NCBI GenBank assembly: GCA_030706015.1
Contig: JAUZPI010000013.1
Span: 1 to 64,000 of the forward strand
Origin: Bacillota bacterium
GTDB lineage: Bacteria; Bacillota; Clostridia; Clostridiales; Clostridiaceae
Direction: 5' to 3'
Length of the DNA stretch: 64,000 bases
Shown here: one piece after another, positions 41,822-50,283 of the stretch
How positions within the stretch are numbered: the first letter of the stretch is position 1
Layout: each line of letters begins with the position of its first letter
Made by a program: the position numbers and the translations under genes
Notes under the pieces: model-generated
Database searches by the model: none
What the model was told of the DNA's origin: nothing
The model's input: the letters and a program-made list of their open reading frames with translations, nothing else

Positions 41822-42694
41822 TCAGTAGTTCTTGTCCAAAAATTGTATTATTTTTTCGTTTACTATATTCGGTGAGCTAACAGAAATTAAATGAGATGCA
41901 TTTTCTATTACATCTATACTCAGATTACTAATCATAGACCTTCCCACTGATATTGCTTTATTAATATCAAAAGCGAATTCATTTTTGCCAAGTAAAATCA
42001 TAACCGGCATTTTAAGAGTCATTAGTTTTTGCTTTTTTATCATTTTAGGAAAGGCTGCATTGGGGTTAACATTCATAACTGATATGGTAAATTGCTCAAT
42101 CACACTATCAGGAAGTGGTGCTTCATTTGCACTTCCCCAGCCTATGTATTTTTCAACGTTTTCCCGTGTGGGATGAAGTCCCATTCTCATAATCTTTATA
42201 AAAAATCTTAAGTACATTTTAGCTAAGATTTGTACTGGGCTTAATAATACAAGTTTCTTTACCCTTCTAGGATAATTGATTGCATAGTTTGCTGCATTCC
42301 AGCCTCCAATAGATAAACCACACAAATAAATTTGCTCCAGCTTAAGCCCATCTATTGTTTCATTAAGCCATTTTGCACATTGTTCTGGTGTTTTAACTTT
42401 CGATAATAGGATACTTTTCGATGACTCAGTAATCAAATCAATAGCGTATACACAATACTTTCGACTTAATGCAGCAACATTAGGATACCATATTGTAGCT
42501 CCACAACTTGCTGCATGAAGCAATACTAATGGCTCAGCGCTTGGGTCACCACTTATAATGCAATGGGTTGTTCCAAAAGAAGTTTCTATGTACCTTTCTG
42601 TAAAAGGAACCTCCCACAATTGCAATGTTTTATCATATGCCATAAAATAATCATCTTGTCCCTTTTGCGTCCTAAAATTTAACCCTTTTTTCAT
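41822..42694 (-). CDS. Alpha/beta-fold hydrolase
   Basis: A 290-residue alpha/beta hydrolase. The nucleophile elbow is LCGLSIGGWNAANYA (GLSIGG), oxyanion region LVLLHAASCGATIWYPN, acid in LGKNEFAFD, and catalytic His in VIENASHLISVS. Class MhpC/PldB-like; substrate unknown. ATG follows AAGGAGATATT. Upstream in the same operon as the homocysteine methyltransferase-like gene. The deleted hydrolase at 31978 is a relative judged by its shared TSFGxTH entry. Confidence 0.87.
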   Translation of the reverse strand: MKKGLNFRTQKGQDDYFMAYDKTLQLWEVPFTERYIETSFGTTHCIISGDPSAEPLVLLHAASCGATIWYPNVAALSRKYCVYAIDLITESSKSILLSKVKTPEQCAKWLNETIDGLKLEQIYLCGLSIGGWNAANYAINYPRRVKKLVLLSPVQILAKMYLRFFIKIMRMGLHPTRENVEKYIGWGSANEAPLPDSVIEQFTISVMNVNPNAAFPKMIKKQKLMTLKMPVMILLGKNEFAFDINKAISVGRSMISNLSIDVIENASHLISVSSPNIVNEKIIQFLDKNY

Positions 42695-42907
42695 AATATC
42701 TCCTTAATTCCTTAAATACAAGCGCACTATGCTACCTTATTCTACTATAAATTTAATTCCAATTATACCACATTTTTCAACCAATCATTTATGAGACTAT
42801 TTGTAGATTAAAATTTTTTTATATTAAATGTAATAATTCTCAGGGTAATATTAAGTTTATTCTTAATATCACTATTAACACTAATTGTGTTACTTATAGA
42901 AAAAATC

Positions 42908-42955
42908 TTAAAAAAATAGCAGCTCCACACGCAAATGGATAGCTGCTATTTTTAG
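42908..42955 (-). terminator. Terminator after the LytTR response regulator (bidirectional)
   Basis: AAAAATAGCAGCT...AGCTGCTATTTTT, 13-bp stem, 13 bases beyond the stop. Confidence 0.85.
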
Positions 42956-42967
42956 TTATGATATGTT

Positions 42968-43711
42968 TTACAAGCTAAATAACCTCTTCAATTCATCATA
43001 TCTTTCATGAGTAAGCAGTGCATCCTTATCTGTATTTTTAAGCTTAATTATATAAGTCCATCTTCCATAAGGACATATTTTTTCAATCATAGATAGATTC
43101 ACTATATAAGATTTATGACTTCTAAAAAACTGAGTATTATCAAGCCTTTCTTCCAATTCACTTAAACCTTCAGAGGTTACATAGCTGTTGTCCTTGGTGT
43201 AAATTACTGTAGCTCTGTCTTCTCTTTGAATGATAATAATATCACTCATGTCCACAAAGCTAATGCCTTCTTTACTTTTTAGCAATATTTTATCCAGACC
43301 TTTTTCATGGCGGATAATTTTATGGATAGAGTGCTCCTGCTGCTGGCTGTTAAGTGTTTTAATACGCTCAAGGGTTTGATAAACTCTGTCTATCTTAAAA
43401 GGCTTTACTATATAGTCAAAGGCATAAAGCTGAAAAGCCTCAGACATATATTCATCATGAGCAGTTGCAAATATGATAATGGTTTTAGGATTTATATCAA
43501 TAATTTTCTTTGCACATTCTACCCCAGTTATTTTTGGCATTTCCACATCTATAAACACAACTTGAGGTTGATATTCTTCAGTAAGAGTGAGGACAGCTTC
43601 TCCATCCTCCGCCTCACCAACAATTTTAAAGCCGCCAACTTTTTCTATAGCCTTTCGCAAAACCATCCTCATACCAAATTCGTCATCACCTATTAAAACG
43701 CTTATGTCCAA
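42968..43711 (-). CDS. LytTR-family response regulator
   Basis: A 247-residue regulator. Receiver (~1-120) with acidic GDDE, phosphoacceptor VVFIDVEMPKITG, FATAH and VKPF: all active-site residues intact. LytTR DNA-binding domain (~145-245) with FRSHKSYIVNLSMIEKI. A TTG start (43711) follows GGCGGTGA. It is the last gene of the leftward unit kinase-nfeD-floA-hypothetical-regulator; the sensor kinase at 45882-46751 is of the GHKL type that normally pairs with LytTR regulators. Confidence 0.92.
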   Translation of the reverse strand: MDISVLIGDDEFGMRMVLRKAIEKVGGFKIVGEAEDGEAVLTLTEEYQPQVVFIDVEMPKITGVECAKKIIDINPKTIIIFATAHDEYMSEAFQLYAFDYIVKPFKIDRVYQTLERIKTLNSQQQEHSIHKIIRHEKGLDKILLKSKEGISFVDMSDIIIIQREDRATVIYTKDNSYVTSEGLSELEERLDNTQFFRSHKSYIVNLSMIEKICPYGRWTYIIKLKNTDKDALLTHERYDELKRLFSL

Positions 43712-43717
43712 GTATTG

Positions 43718-44152
43718 TCACCGCCTTCTTCTGGTCTGGCACCTAGGCTTCCCAAGTATTTCAGAATAAACAAATGCCTGCGCTAGGTTATCATGGTTTA
43801 AATTAAAATCCAATGTAATGCCGCTGTTTCTATTATCTAAAACTTGTAGCTCTACTTTATTGTCTGTTAGCCTATCGTCTTGTTCTTTGCTTTTAATTTC
43901 ATAGTCTTTGTTATCTTCAGGCTTATTTAAAATTTCAACTACGTTATTATCCAGCGGTCTTTGCTCATCATTACTTACCTTATAACCGCTATAAGTTATA
44001 TTTCTTGAAGTAACAAATGGATTTTTATTATAAGAATTATGTGTATTCTTCTTCCAATTGTTATAGGTGTTTAATTTACCAGTGGGATCAATAAGCTTTG
44101 CTATAATCCTAAGAAAAATATCGTAGATAAAATCATCCCTATTATCGTACAT
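43718..44152 (-). CDS. Hypothetical hydrophilic protein in the floA operon (144 aa)
   Basis: A polar, Asn-rich protein (IIAKLIDPTGKLNTYNNWKK, LTDNKVELQVLDNRNSGITL) with a short last segment LAQAFVYSEILGKPRCQTRRRR-like end that is strongly basic. No membrane helix, no known domain. The second half (DFNLNHDNLAQAFVYSEILG) resembles the short tail found in some clostridial proteins encoded with FloA, but I cannot name a family. It lies 20 bases after floA and 6 bases before the response regulator gene, so it is surely cotranscribed. Confidence 0.65.
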   Translation of the reverse strand: MYDNRDDFIYDIFLRIIAKLIDPTGKLNTYNNWKKNTHNSYNKNPFVTSRNITYSGYKVSNDEQRPLDNNVVEILNKPEDNKDYEIKSKEQDDRLTDNKVELQVLDNRNSGITLDFNLNHDNLAQAFVYSEILGKPRCQTRRRR

Positions 44153-44172
44153 ACTCTAGGCCCCCTTAAAGG

Positions 44173-45165
44173 CTATTTCTTTGTATTATCAGGTGATTGT
44201 GCTAGGCCTTTATTATCTTGTTTTTTACCAGAATTAGATATTGCCTCTCTCATATTAGTATCTGCTATAAGATTTTTCATATCATAATAATCCATTACAC
44301 CTAGTTTTCCTTCACTTAAAGCTTTAGCCATAGCTCTTGGTATCTCTGCTTCAGCTTCTATAACTGCTGCTCTCATTTCCTGCTCTCTGGCAACAGCCAT
44401 AGCTCTTCTTTCTTCTGCTTTAGCTTGAGCAATGTTTTTATCAGCTTCTGCTTGAAGAGTTTGAAGCTGTGCGCCTATATTTCTTCCTACATCTACGTCC
44501 GCAATATCTATGGATAAGATTTCAAAAGCAGTACCAGCATCTAAGCCTTTTGCAAGAACAGTTTTGGATATAGCATCAGGATTTTCTAAAACTTCTTTAT
44601 GAGATAAGGAAGTACCAACCGTGGTAACAATACCTTCAGCAACTCTGGCAAGTACAGTAGCCTCACCAGCACCACCAACTAATCTATCTAAGTTTGCTCT
44701 TACAGTCACTCTAGCTTTTGCTAAAAGTTCAATACCATCCTTAGCAACTCCAGATACATTTGGAGTTTCAATAACCCTTGGATTTACACTCATCTTAACA
44801 GCTTCTAATACGTCACGACCAGCAAGGTCAATTGCTGCTGCTCTTTGAAATGGTAAGTTAAAATCAGCTCTGTGTGCTGCTATAAGAGCATCAACTACTT
44901 GTTCTACATTTCCACCTGCTAAATAATGAGCTTCAAGTTCATTAACATTAACATCTATACCAGCTTTTGTAGCCTTTATTAATGGATGTATAATTTTACG
45001 AGGAACAACCCTTCTTAAACGCATACCTATTAAATTGAAAAAGCTTACTTTAACATTTGCTGCTAAAGCAGAAATCCATAAACCTATTGGAATAAACATT
45101 AAGATAAAACCTATCACCAAAACAATTATGGCTAAAATAGTTATAGTTGCAATTGCAGTATTCAT
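44173..45165 (-). CDS. floA: Flotillin-like protein FloA
   Basis: A 330-residue SPFH protein that scaffolds fluid or raft-like membrane domains. A hydrophobic hairpin occupies residues ~3-50; the SPFH core includes AHYLAGGNVEQVVDALIAAH, NVSGVAKDGIELLAKARVTV and a long Ala/Glu coiled coil (EERRAMAVAREQEMRAAVIE). ATG 45165 is chosen; the ATG at 45186 lacks an SD. It is preceded by nfeD with a 31-base gap, the usual nfeD-floA pair. Confidence 0.95.
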   Translation of the reverse strand: MNTAIATITILAIIVLVIGFILMFIPIGLWISALAANVKVSFFNLIGMRLRRVVPRKIIHPLIKATKAGIDVNVNELEAHYLAGGNVEQVVDALIAAHRADFNLPFQRAAAIDLAGRDVLEAVKMSVNPRVIETPNVSGVAKDGIELLAKARVTVRANLDRLVGGAGEATVLARVAEGIVTTVGTSLSHKEVLENPDAISKTVLAKGLDAGTAFEILSIDIADVDVGRNIGAQLQTLQAEADKNIAQAKAEERRAMAVAREQEMRAAVIEAEAEIPRAMAKALSEGKLGVMDYYDMKNLIADTNMREAISNSGKKQDNKGLAQSPDNTKK

Positions 45166-45196
45166 AATAAAACTCAATCCTTTCATTTATATATTT

Positions 45197-45700
45197 TTAT
45201 TTATCTTGTTCCCTAACTACTATACGTCTTCCCTGTACTTTGATAATTTTTACCTTAGTATCCTTATCGATAAATTCGCCTTCGGATACTACATCTAATT
45301 TTATACCATCAAAATCAGCAGTTCCTGAAGGTCTTAAAATGGTTAAGGTAACACCTTCATGACCTAAAAAATAATTCAAATCCTCAGTACCTATATAGCC
45401 TGTTTCTTTTTTCTGTTCTTCATGCAATACAAGTATTTTCGAAAGCCTCCCTTTGGTTGCAGACTGCAAAACCAAGGTTAATGCAAAGGCTAATACGGCA
45501 AAGATTATAATTACAAGAATAAGTACCTGGATTAAATTCTGAGCGGTTAATATTATCCCTATTATAAGCAGTATCCCGCCAGCAATTCCGGGTGCACCAA
45601 AGCCTGGATGAAACATCTCAACTATAACTAACAAAAAACCAAGTATAAAACATATTATAGCCAGAAAACTCATGCCATAAATAAAACTCATAGCTTCCAC
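45197..45700 (-). CDS. NfeD-like membrane protein, short form
   Basis: A 167-residue NfeD1b-type protein: helices at ~5-27, ~33-50 and ~55-78, then an OB-fold domain (YFLGHEGVTLTILRPSGTAD, DGIKLDVVSEGEFIDKDTKV, VQGRRIVVRE). It partners flotillins. The GTG at 45700 follows AGGTGAT by 4-7 bases and is preferred over a TTG/ATG start at 45736 that lacks an SD. The serine protease domain of long NfeD is absent, as expected for the floA-linked form. Confidence 0.92.
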   Translation of the reverse strand: MEAMSFIYGMSFLAIICFILGFLLVIVEMFHPGFGAPGIAGGILLIIGIILTAQNLIQVLILVIIIFAVLAFALTLVLQSATKGRLSKILVLHEEQKKETGYIGTEDLNYFLGHEGVTLTILRPSGTADFDGIKLDVVSEGEFIDKDTKVKIIKVQGRRIVVREQDK

Positions 45701-45881
45701 ATTTATCACCTGGTTGTGGAAATCGCAATAAAGCACAACCTCTCCTTTCCTGATATTTTTACTCCTACGATTTTTATTTTTCTGTCCTTCGATAATTCTA
45801 TATTACTTCTTTTTATATTAAAGCTAAATATGTACTTGTTAAGAAATACATTTCTATGTTTCAAATGTCAGTTTTAATGTT

Positions 45882-46751
45882 CTAATCACCAGTTTTTTTA
45901 GGTACTAAGCCTTCAAAAACCGTTACATTTTCATTGCTGGATACCTTAATACTGCCGCCGTACTCCGTTAGTATCTGTTTTGTTATAGCTAGTCCCATAC
46001 CTTCACCTTTATCTCCTTTGGTAGTGATACCAGCATCAAATATTTTATCAATAATGTCTCTAGGAATCATAGGACCGTTATTCTCAATCCTAAAACCATA
46101 GCTTTCTTGATTTTCAAATAGTTCTATCTGAATAATTTTGTTATGATCTACCTGCTGCAATGCATATATGCCGTTATCAATAATATTGCCTAGTATTCTG
46201 CAAAATTCCCAGGAAGGTATTTTAAGTTCCTTTAATTGAGACTTGATAAGCAGCTCTATAATTATACCTCTCTTTTCTGCATAAAGAATCTTTGCCTGCA
46301 GCAGTGCATTAACTGCTGGGTTGGAGGTTTTCAGTACTTTATTTACCTTTTGAATATCATTAAATACCTTTTCTATGTAGTCTTTAGCAGGTGTATATTC
46401 ATCCATCTCTATAAGACTATAAACCACCTGCAGATGATTGATAAAATCATGCCTTTGTCCCCTAAGAGTTTTATTTAAATCTTCCACCTGTTCTAAGGAC
46501 TCCTTTACCATACTATATCTTGAATTATCCTTAGCCATTGATTGGACATATCTAATAATTAAGAAACTATTTGCAAATACAGTCAGTACTAGTAGATATA
46601 AAAATAAATTCTCACCATTTATTGCTGATGTATACTGATGTTTTTTGTTAATAAACTCATAAAATATGATTATAATAATTGTTGCTATCTGTATTACATT
46701 TAATAGAATTACGGTTATTGTTACCTTATTAATATCTAGTTTTTTCTTCAT
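45882..46751 (-). CDS. GHKL sensor histidine kinase (Spo0B-like H-box)
   Basis: A 289-residue kinase with two N-terminal helices (~12-30, ~45-65) and almost no external domain. The H-box is RGQRHDFINHLQVVYSLIEM (Spo0B/CitA type), N-box NIIDNGIYALQQ, G-boxes DAGITTKGDKGEGMGLAI. Such kinases pair with LytTR regulators, and one is encoded four genes downstream. The 145-base gap to nfeD may hold a promoter, so the kinase and floA genes could be one or two units. Confidence 0.9.
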   Translation of the reverse strand: MKKKLDINKVTITVILLNVIQIATIIIIIFYEFINKKHQYTSAINGENLFLYLLVLTVFANSFLIIRYVQSMAKDNSRYSMVKESLEQVEDLNKTLRGQRHDFINHLQVVYSLIEMDEYTPAKDYIEKVFNDIQKVNKVLKTSNPAVNALLQAKILYAEKRGIIIELLIKSQLKELKIPSWEFCRILGNIIDNGIYALQQVDHNKIIQIELFENQESYGFRIENNGPMIPRDIIDKIFDAGITTKGDKGEGMGLAITKQILTEYGGSIKVSSNENVTVFEGLVPKKTGD

Positions 46752-46870
46752 AAATTCAGCCTTTCTAAATACACTTTTTTCTATATAATGTTAGGTAATA
46801 TAAAAAAATTATAGACAGGATTAGCTATCTATAATACTCATATATCAGGTTTTAATGTAATTAAGTCTAT

Positions 46871-47431
46871 TTACTTTGACATGAATTCATCTCTCAAAAT
46901 TGAGTAATATAATCTATCTATATATTTTCCATCTTCATAAAAAAAATCTCGCAATGTTCCTTCATAAACCAGTCCACATTTTTCTATAACTTTACGAGAA
47001 GGAAGGTTTATTGACTTATGACATATTTGAACCTTATGTAAATTCATTTTATCAAAACCATATTGAATCACTGCCTTTGTGGCTTCTGTTGCAAGGCCTC
47101 TTCGTTGAAAAAGACTTCCAATACAATATTCAATTTCTGCAAAATGATTATTATTGTCTACTAAAAAATAAGCAATTTGACCTATACATTCATCTGTTTC
47201 TTTTAAGATAATAGCCCATCTATAGTAATCACTTTTTTCATAAGAACTTATATATTTATCAAGCAGCTGTTTAACCTCTTGCTTTGTACTATAAACTGGC
47301 TCAGAATATAGTGATTGAATTTCAGGGTCGCTAATCCAGTATTTTAGCATATTTTCATCATCTGCGTATTCAAACTTTCTTAAAATTAACCTTTCGGTTT
47401 CAATTTTTGCGATACCAATATGTGTTAACAT
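46871..47431 (-). CDS. GNAT acetyltransferase (RimJ/RimL-like)
   Basis: A 186-residue acetyltransferase of the Acetyltransf_3 type: IETERLILRKFEYADDENML, IGQIAYFLVDNNNHFAEIEY, motif A FQRRGLATEATKAVIQYGF, then VQICHKSINLPSRKVIEKCG. Relatives act on ribosomal protein N-termini or small amines. ATG 47431 after AAGGAGAGG is preferred to 47452. Monocistronic by position, divergent from the HesB-like gene. Confidence 0.87.
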   Translation of the reverse strand: MLTHIGIAKIETERLILRKFEYADDENMLKYWISDPEIQSLYSEPVYSTKQEVKQLLDKYISSYEKSDYYRWAIILKETDECIGQIAYFLVDNNNHFAEIEYCIGSLFQRRGLATEATKAVIQYGFDKMNLHKVQICHKSINLPSRKVIEKCGLVYEGTLRDFFYEDGKYIDRLYYSILRDEFMSK

Positions 47432-47573
47432 TATTTCAATCCTCTCCTTCATAGAAATTTACTACTGTTCAGCAAGTTATAACTTTATGTAAAACCAATT
47501 ATAACATAAAATTCCTATGGGGTAAAAAAGTCACAAATGTGTAATTAATATTGATTTTCAATTGAAGATTTAG

Positions 47574-47582
47574 TGGTATAAT
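47574..47582 (+). promoter_or_regulatory. Extended -10 promoter of the HesB-like gene
   Basis: TGGTATAAT at 47574-47582, ~36 bases before ATG 47618. TTGATT (47551) and TTGAAG (47562) are off-spaced for a -35. Confidence 0.55.
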
Positions 47583-47617
47583 ATTTATATAGATTACATA
47601 AACAAGGAGGAATAACT

Positions 47618-47941
47618 ATGGCAACAATAAACATTAGCGATTCAGCTTACGATAAATTCAAAGCATTTTTAGAATCAGCAAATATAAATTCAAATACCTT
47701 AAGAATTTACCTTGAAAATTCAGGCTGCAGCGGTCCTATATTCAACATAATGGTGGATGAAAGAACCATGAATGACATCTTTCATCAGGTAAAAGATTTA
47801 AACTTTATAATGGATGGTATGCTGTTTAGACAATTTAGAGGAGTTACTATAACCTCTCCTGAGGAAAATGGTACAGACGATTTTGCAATTACGCCAAATG
47901 TTGAGGTAGATGGCTGCAGTGGATGTTCTGGATGTCATTAG
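47618..47941 (+). CDS. HesB/IscA-like protein with C-terminal CSGCSGC
   Basis: A 107-residue HesB-family protein. The first Cys is in LENSGCSGPIFNI (the IscA position) and the end is DGCSGCSGCH, giving more cysteines than the usual CxC. IscA-type proteins bind Fe-S clusters or iron; clostridial HesB-like proteins of this form are common but uncharacterised. SD AAGGAGG precedes the ATG by 9 bases. A terminator follows. Confidence 0.85.
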   Translation: MATINISDSAYDKFKAFLESANINSNTLRIYLENSGCSGPIFNIMVDERTMNDIFHQVKDLNFIMDGMLFRQFRGVTITSPEENGTDDFAITPNVEVDGCSGCSGCH

Positions 47942-47949
47942 GATAGTAT

Positions 47950-47979
47950 TTAAGGGAAGGCCTAGGTCTTCCCTTAATT
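47950..47979 (+). terminator. Terminator after the HesB-like gene
   Basis: TTAAGGGAAG...CTTCCCTTAA with an 8-base loop, then TTTATTT. Confidence 0.8.
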
Positions 47980-47995
47980 TATTTGCTTACTTTAT

Positions 47996-48613
47996 TTAAG
48001 CCTTATTAATTCGTGGAATAAACACTCTTACACCTAAAAACAATACCAAAATACTGCCCCAAGTTACTATACGGGACATATAAAGGTATGTAACAGTAGA
48101 TAAGGTAAAGGCCATAACAATATGAATTGACGCTTCAATAAAAAGAATAAAGCCCAATAATATACTTAACATATTTAATTTCTTGTAAACTTCAGGTTTA
48201 CCAAGTTCTTCTGCCGATTTGTGTTTCAATAAGGTCATTATAATTATTAATAGTGGTTTTCTCACAGCTGCTGAACCTAAAAAGATTAACCCTAAAATAC
48301 CTGTTACTATTGGGTGATAAAGCTTCATAGGCAGTGCACTTCCACCCGAAAGCATTGAAATAGTAAAGGCTGCGCCAAAACCAAGAGTACCTAGTACACC
48401 TATCCAGTCAACCTTTCGGCGCCAGATTAATAAAACTAAAGTACGTATGGCTGGTATAGCTCCAGCAATAGCCAGTATGACAGCATCATTCTTAAAATAA
48501 CTATGTAATGCCATAACTAAAACTAGGGGCACAAGCCAATTAATAATAAGGTTTATAGCTAATTTTTTTCTTATCTTGCTTAACTGCTTATTCATCTCTT
48601 TTCCTTGATACAT
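47996..48613 (-). CDS. VC0807-like integral membrane protein
   Basis: A 205-residue protein with about six helices. Features such as LALAGAIPAIRTL-like IAGAIPAIRTLVLLIWRR and GFGAAFTISMLSGGSA resemble the VC0807 family of unknown function. Two starts are possible: ATG 48613 (SD AAAGGAAAG) and ATG 48595 (SD AAGGA); I give the longer. It is 28 bases downstream of the TetR remnant, which may once have regulated it. Confidence 0.65.
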   Translation of the reverse strand: MYQGKEMNKQLSKIRKKLAINLIINWLVPLVLVMALHSYFKNDAVILAIAGAIPAIRTLVLLIWRRKVDWIGVLGTLGFGAAFTISMLSGGSALPMKLYHPIVTGILGLIFLGSAAVRKPLLIIIMTLLKHKSAEELGKPEVYKKLNMLSILLGFILFIEASIHIVMAFTLSTVTYLYMSRIVTWGSILVLFLGVRVFIPRINKA

Positions 48614-48641
48614 TTAATCACTTTCCTTTCAAATTGATAGG

Positions 48642-49040
48642 TTATGGTTTCAACATACGCAAAATAATACTTGCATCAGGAAAAAGCTTTTCAAACTTCT
48701 CGGGATTACCTAAAGCAAATTTAGATAATCCATCAAGACTGGCTGTAATAGCTATCATAAGCTGCTCTGGATCTCCTTCCACTATTTCTCCAGCGGCCTG
48801 ACCTTCAACGATAAGCTGCCGTAAAACATTTTGAAAAATTTCCTGCTGCTTAATAAAAAGCTGATCTAAGACTTCCGGTCTCTTTTTGTTTTGAGTTGAA
48901 AGTCTAAAAACTTCTAAAAATCCCTGCCTATTTTCTAATATCTTTGAAATCAAAAATGAAAGACGCTCCATGGGCGGACCAGGCTTCTCCAAAGTACGCT
49001 GAAGCATATTGATAGAGAATTGCACTGCTTGCTCTGCCAT
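48642..49040 (-). pseudogene. TetR-family regulator lacking its DNA-binding domain
   Basis: The frame reads MAEQAVQFSINMLQRTLEKP then a TetR ligand-binding-type helical domain to KLFPDASIILRMLKP. In-frame sequence just upstream reads EELFNEMAEQ after a TAG, i.e. the SKEELFNEM phrase that normally follows the recognition helix. The ~45-residue helix-turn-helix is missing, cut near the terminator of the Rpn gene. It could still be translated from ATG 49040, but cannot bind DNA. Confidence 0.75.
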
Positions 49041-49098
49041 TTCATTAAAAAGTTCTTCCTAGTCTCTTTTATTTAAAACCTATCAATCCTAAAATTTA

Positions 49099-49132
49099 AG
49101 TGGTAGCAATCTATAAAATCACTACCACTAGT
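49099..49132 (-). terminator. Terminator after the Rpn-type gene
   Basis: AGTGGTAG...CTACCACT, 8-bp stem extended by weaker pairs, 8 bases beyond the stop. Confidence 0.65.
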
Positions 49133-49139
49133 TTAATAA

Positions 49140-50129
49140 TCAATGGTTTGTTATTTCATTTTTAAGTCTTATTACATCATCTTCACTTAATCCTGTTATA
49201 CCCATAACAAAGGAGATATCTGCTCCCTTAAGCAAGGCATTTTTTGCGATTTCCTTTATCCCTTCTGCTCTTCCCTCTGCTATACCTTCTACTCTTCCTT
49301 CTGCTCTTCCCTCTGCTATACCTTCTACTCTTCCTTCTGCTCTTCCCTCTGCTATACCTTCTACTCTTCCTTCTGCTCTTCCCTCTGCTATACCTTCTAC
49401 TTTTCCTTCTTCCCTTGCACCCTCAATCATACTCTTTTCGTCTAATATCCTCTTCATACGGAGTTCTGCAAGTCTCACGGTCTCAGGATCTCTACTTAGC
49501 ATATCCAAGACGGTTATGGCTTTTCTTATTGCTGGTTCTCCCATTTCATTCACCTCTTTTTCTGGCTTGGTTAAAAATGTAAGCCATTTATTTAAACTAT
49601 TATTCAATTCTGGTTGTTCATGTAAAAACTTAGGTAATTCTACAAAATGTACTTCTAGTAAATCTGTAAGCATTGACTTCTCATCATCTTCATATAAGTG
49701 ATACGTGGTATGAAATTTCTCACCCTCTATATAATTAAAGTTTAGTATATTTATGGTTATAGTCTTATTAAGTTCTTTATAATTTTCACCTCTTTTTATT
49801 TGACTAGAATAAAGCCTAGACCAATAAAATAGAGTCCTATTTATCATATTATATCTATTTATAAGCTGAATCTCTACATTAATATGAACGCCTTTTTCTG
49901 TTATCACTCTAACATCTAATATTCCAATTTTATCGTCTATTGCTTCAATATCTGATAGCTTTGTATCAATATAATCTATGTGTTTGATCTTCTCTTTTTC
50001 AGTCTTCTCCATTAAAGCATTTAGAAAACTTATCAATATATCTTCATTTTCAGGACTTCCAAATATTTTTTGGAATACCACGTCATTCTTTGGATCGAGA
50101 ATAATTCTCTCATCATAGCTATTACTCAT
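49140..50129 (-). CDS. Rpn-family PD-(D/E)XK nuclease / putative transposase
   Basis: A 329-residue Rpn (recombination-promoting nuclease, PDDEXK_2) protein. It has the start DPKNDVVFQKIFGSPENEDI, the nuclease core GILDVRVITEKGVHINVEIQ (Asp, Glu-x-Gln) and LFYWSRLYSSQIKRGENY. The C-terminal region holds four copies of a 12-residue VEGIAEGRAEGR repeat, then GADISFVMGITGLSEDDVIR, the usual C-terminal small helical motif. Rpn proteins are linked to DNA rearrangement and phage defence. SD AGAGGAAGTG precedes the ATG. Upstream is the divergent TetR gene. Confidence 0.9.
   Translation of the reverse strand: MSNSYDERIILDPKNDVVFQKIFGSPENEDILISFLNALMEKTEKEKIKHIDYIDTKLSDIEAIDDKIGILDVRVITEKGVHINVEIQLINRYNMINRTLFYWSRLYSSQIKRGENYKELNKTITINILNFNYIEGEKFHTTYHLYEDDEKSMLTDLLEVHFVELPKFLHEQPELNNSLNKWLTFLTKPEKEVNEMGEPAIRKAITVLDMLSRDPETVRLAELRMKRILDEKSMIEGAREEGKVEGIAEGRAEGRVEGIAEGRAEGRVEGIAEGRAEGRVEGIAEGRAEGIKEIAKNALLKGADISFVMGITGLSEDDVIRLKNEITNH
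49261..49404 (-). repeat. 36-bp in-frame tandem repeat in the Rpn gene
   Basis: Four consecutive 36-bp copies, nearly identical, encoding VEGIAEGRAEGR. The unit keeps frame, so copy number can change protein length without breaking it. Confidence 0.95.
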
Positions 50130-50211
50130 TTTATCACTTCCTCTATTAATAATATTTTACCAAACTTGCTTGTGTTATTCTATATTGAGATATTAATATA
50201 CTATACACATA

Positions 50212-50240
50212 TTGACACAACCAAATTTTAGAATTAAAAT
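50212..50240 (+). promoter_or_regulatory. SigA-type promoter of the TetR/esterase unit
   Basis: TTGACA (50212-50217), 17-base spacer, TAAAAT (50235-50240). Confidence 0.8.
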
Positions 50241-50242
50241 AA

Positions 50243-50258
50243 TACTGAACATTCAGTA
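50243..50258. promoter_or_regulatory. TetR-type operator
   Basis: Perfect palindrome TACTGAACATTCAGTA (7-bp arms, 2-bp centre) starting 2 bases after the -10, so it covers the transcription start. Confidence 0.75.
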
Positions 50259-50283
50259 CTAAATTAAAAAAGGACGTGAAAGA

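Noticed and set aside
49244..49582. A Leu-rich plus-strand membrane protein
   Set aside because: It is the antisense reading of the 36-bp repeat in the Rpn gene; the Rpn frame is supported by nuclease motifs.
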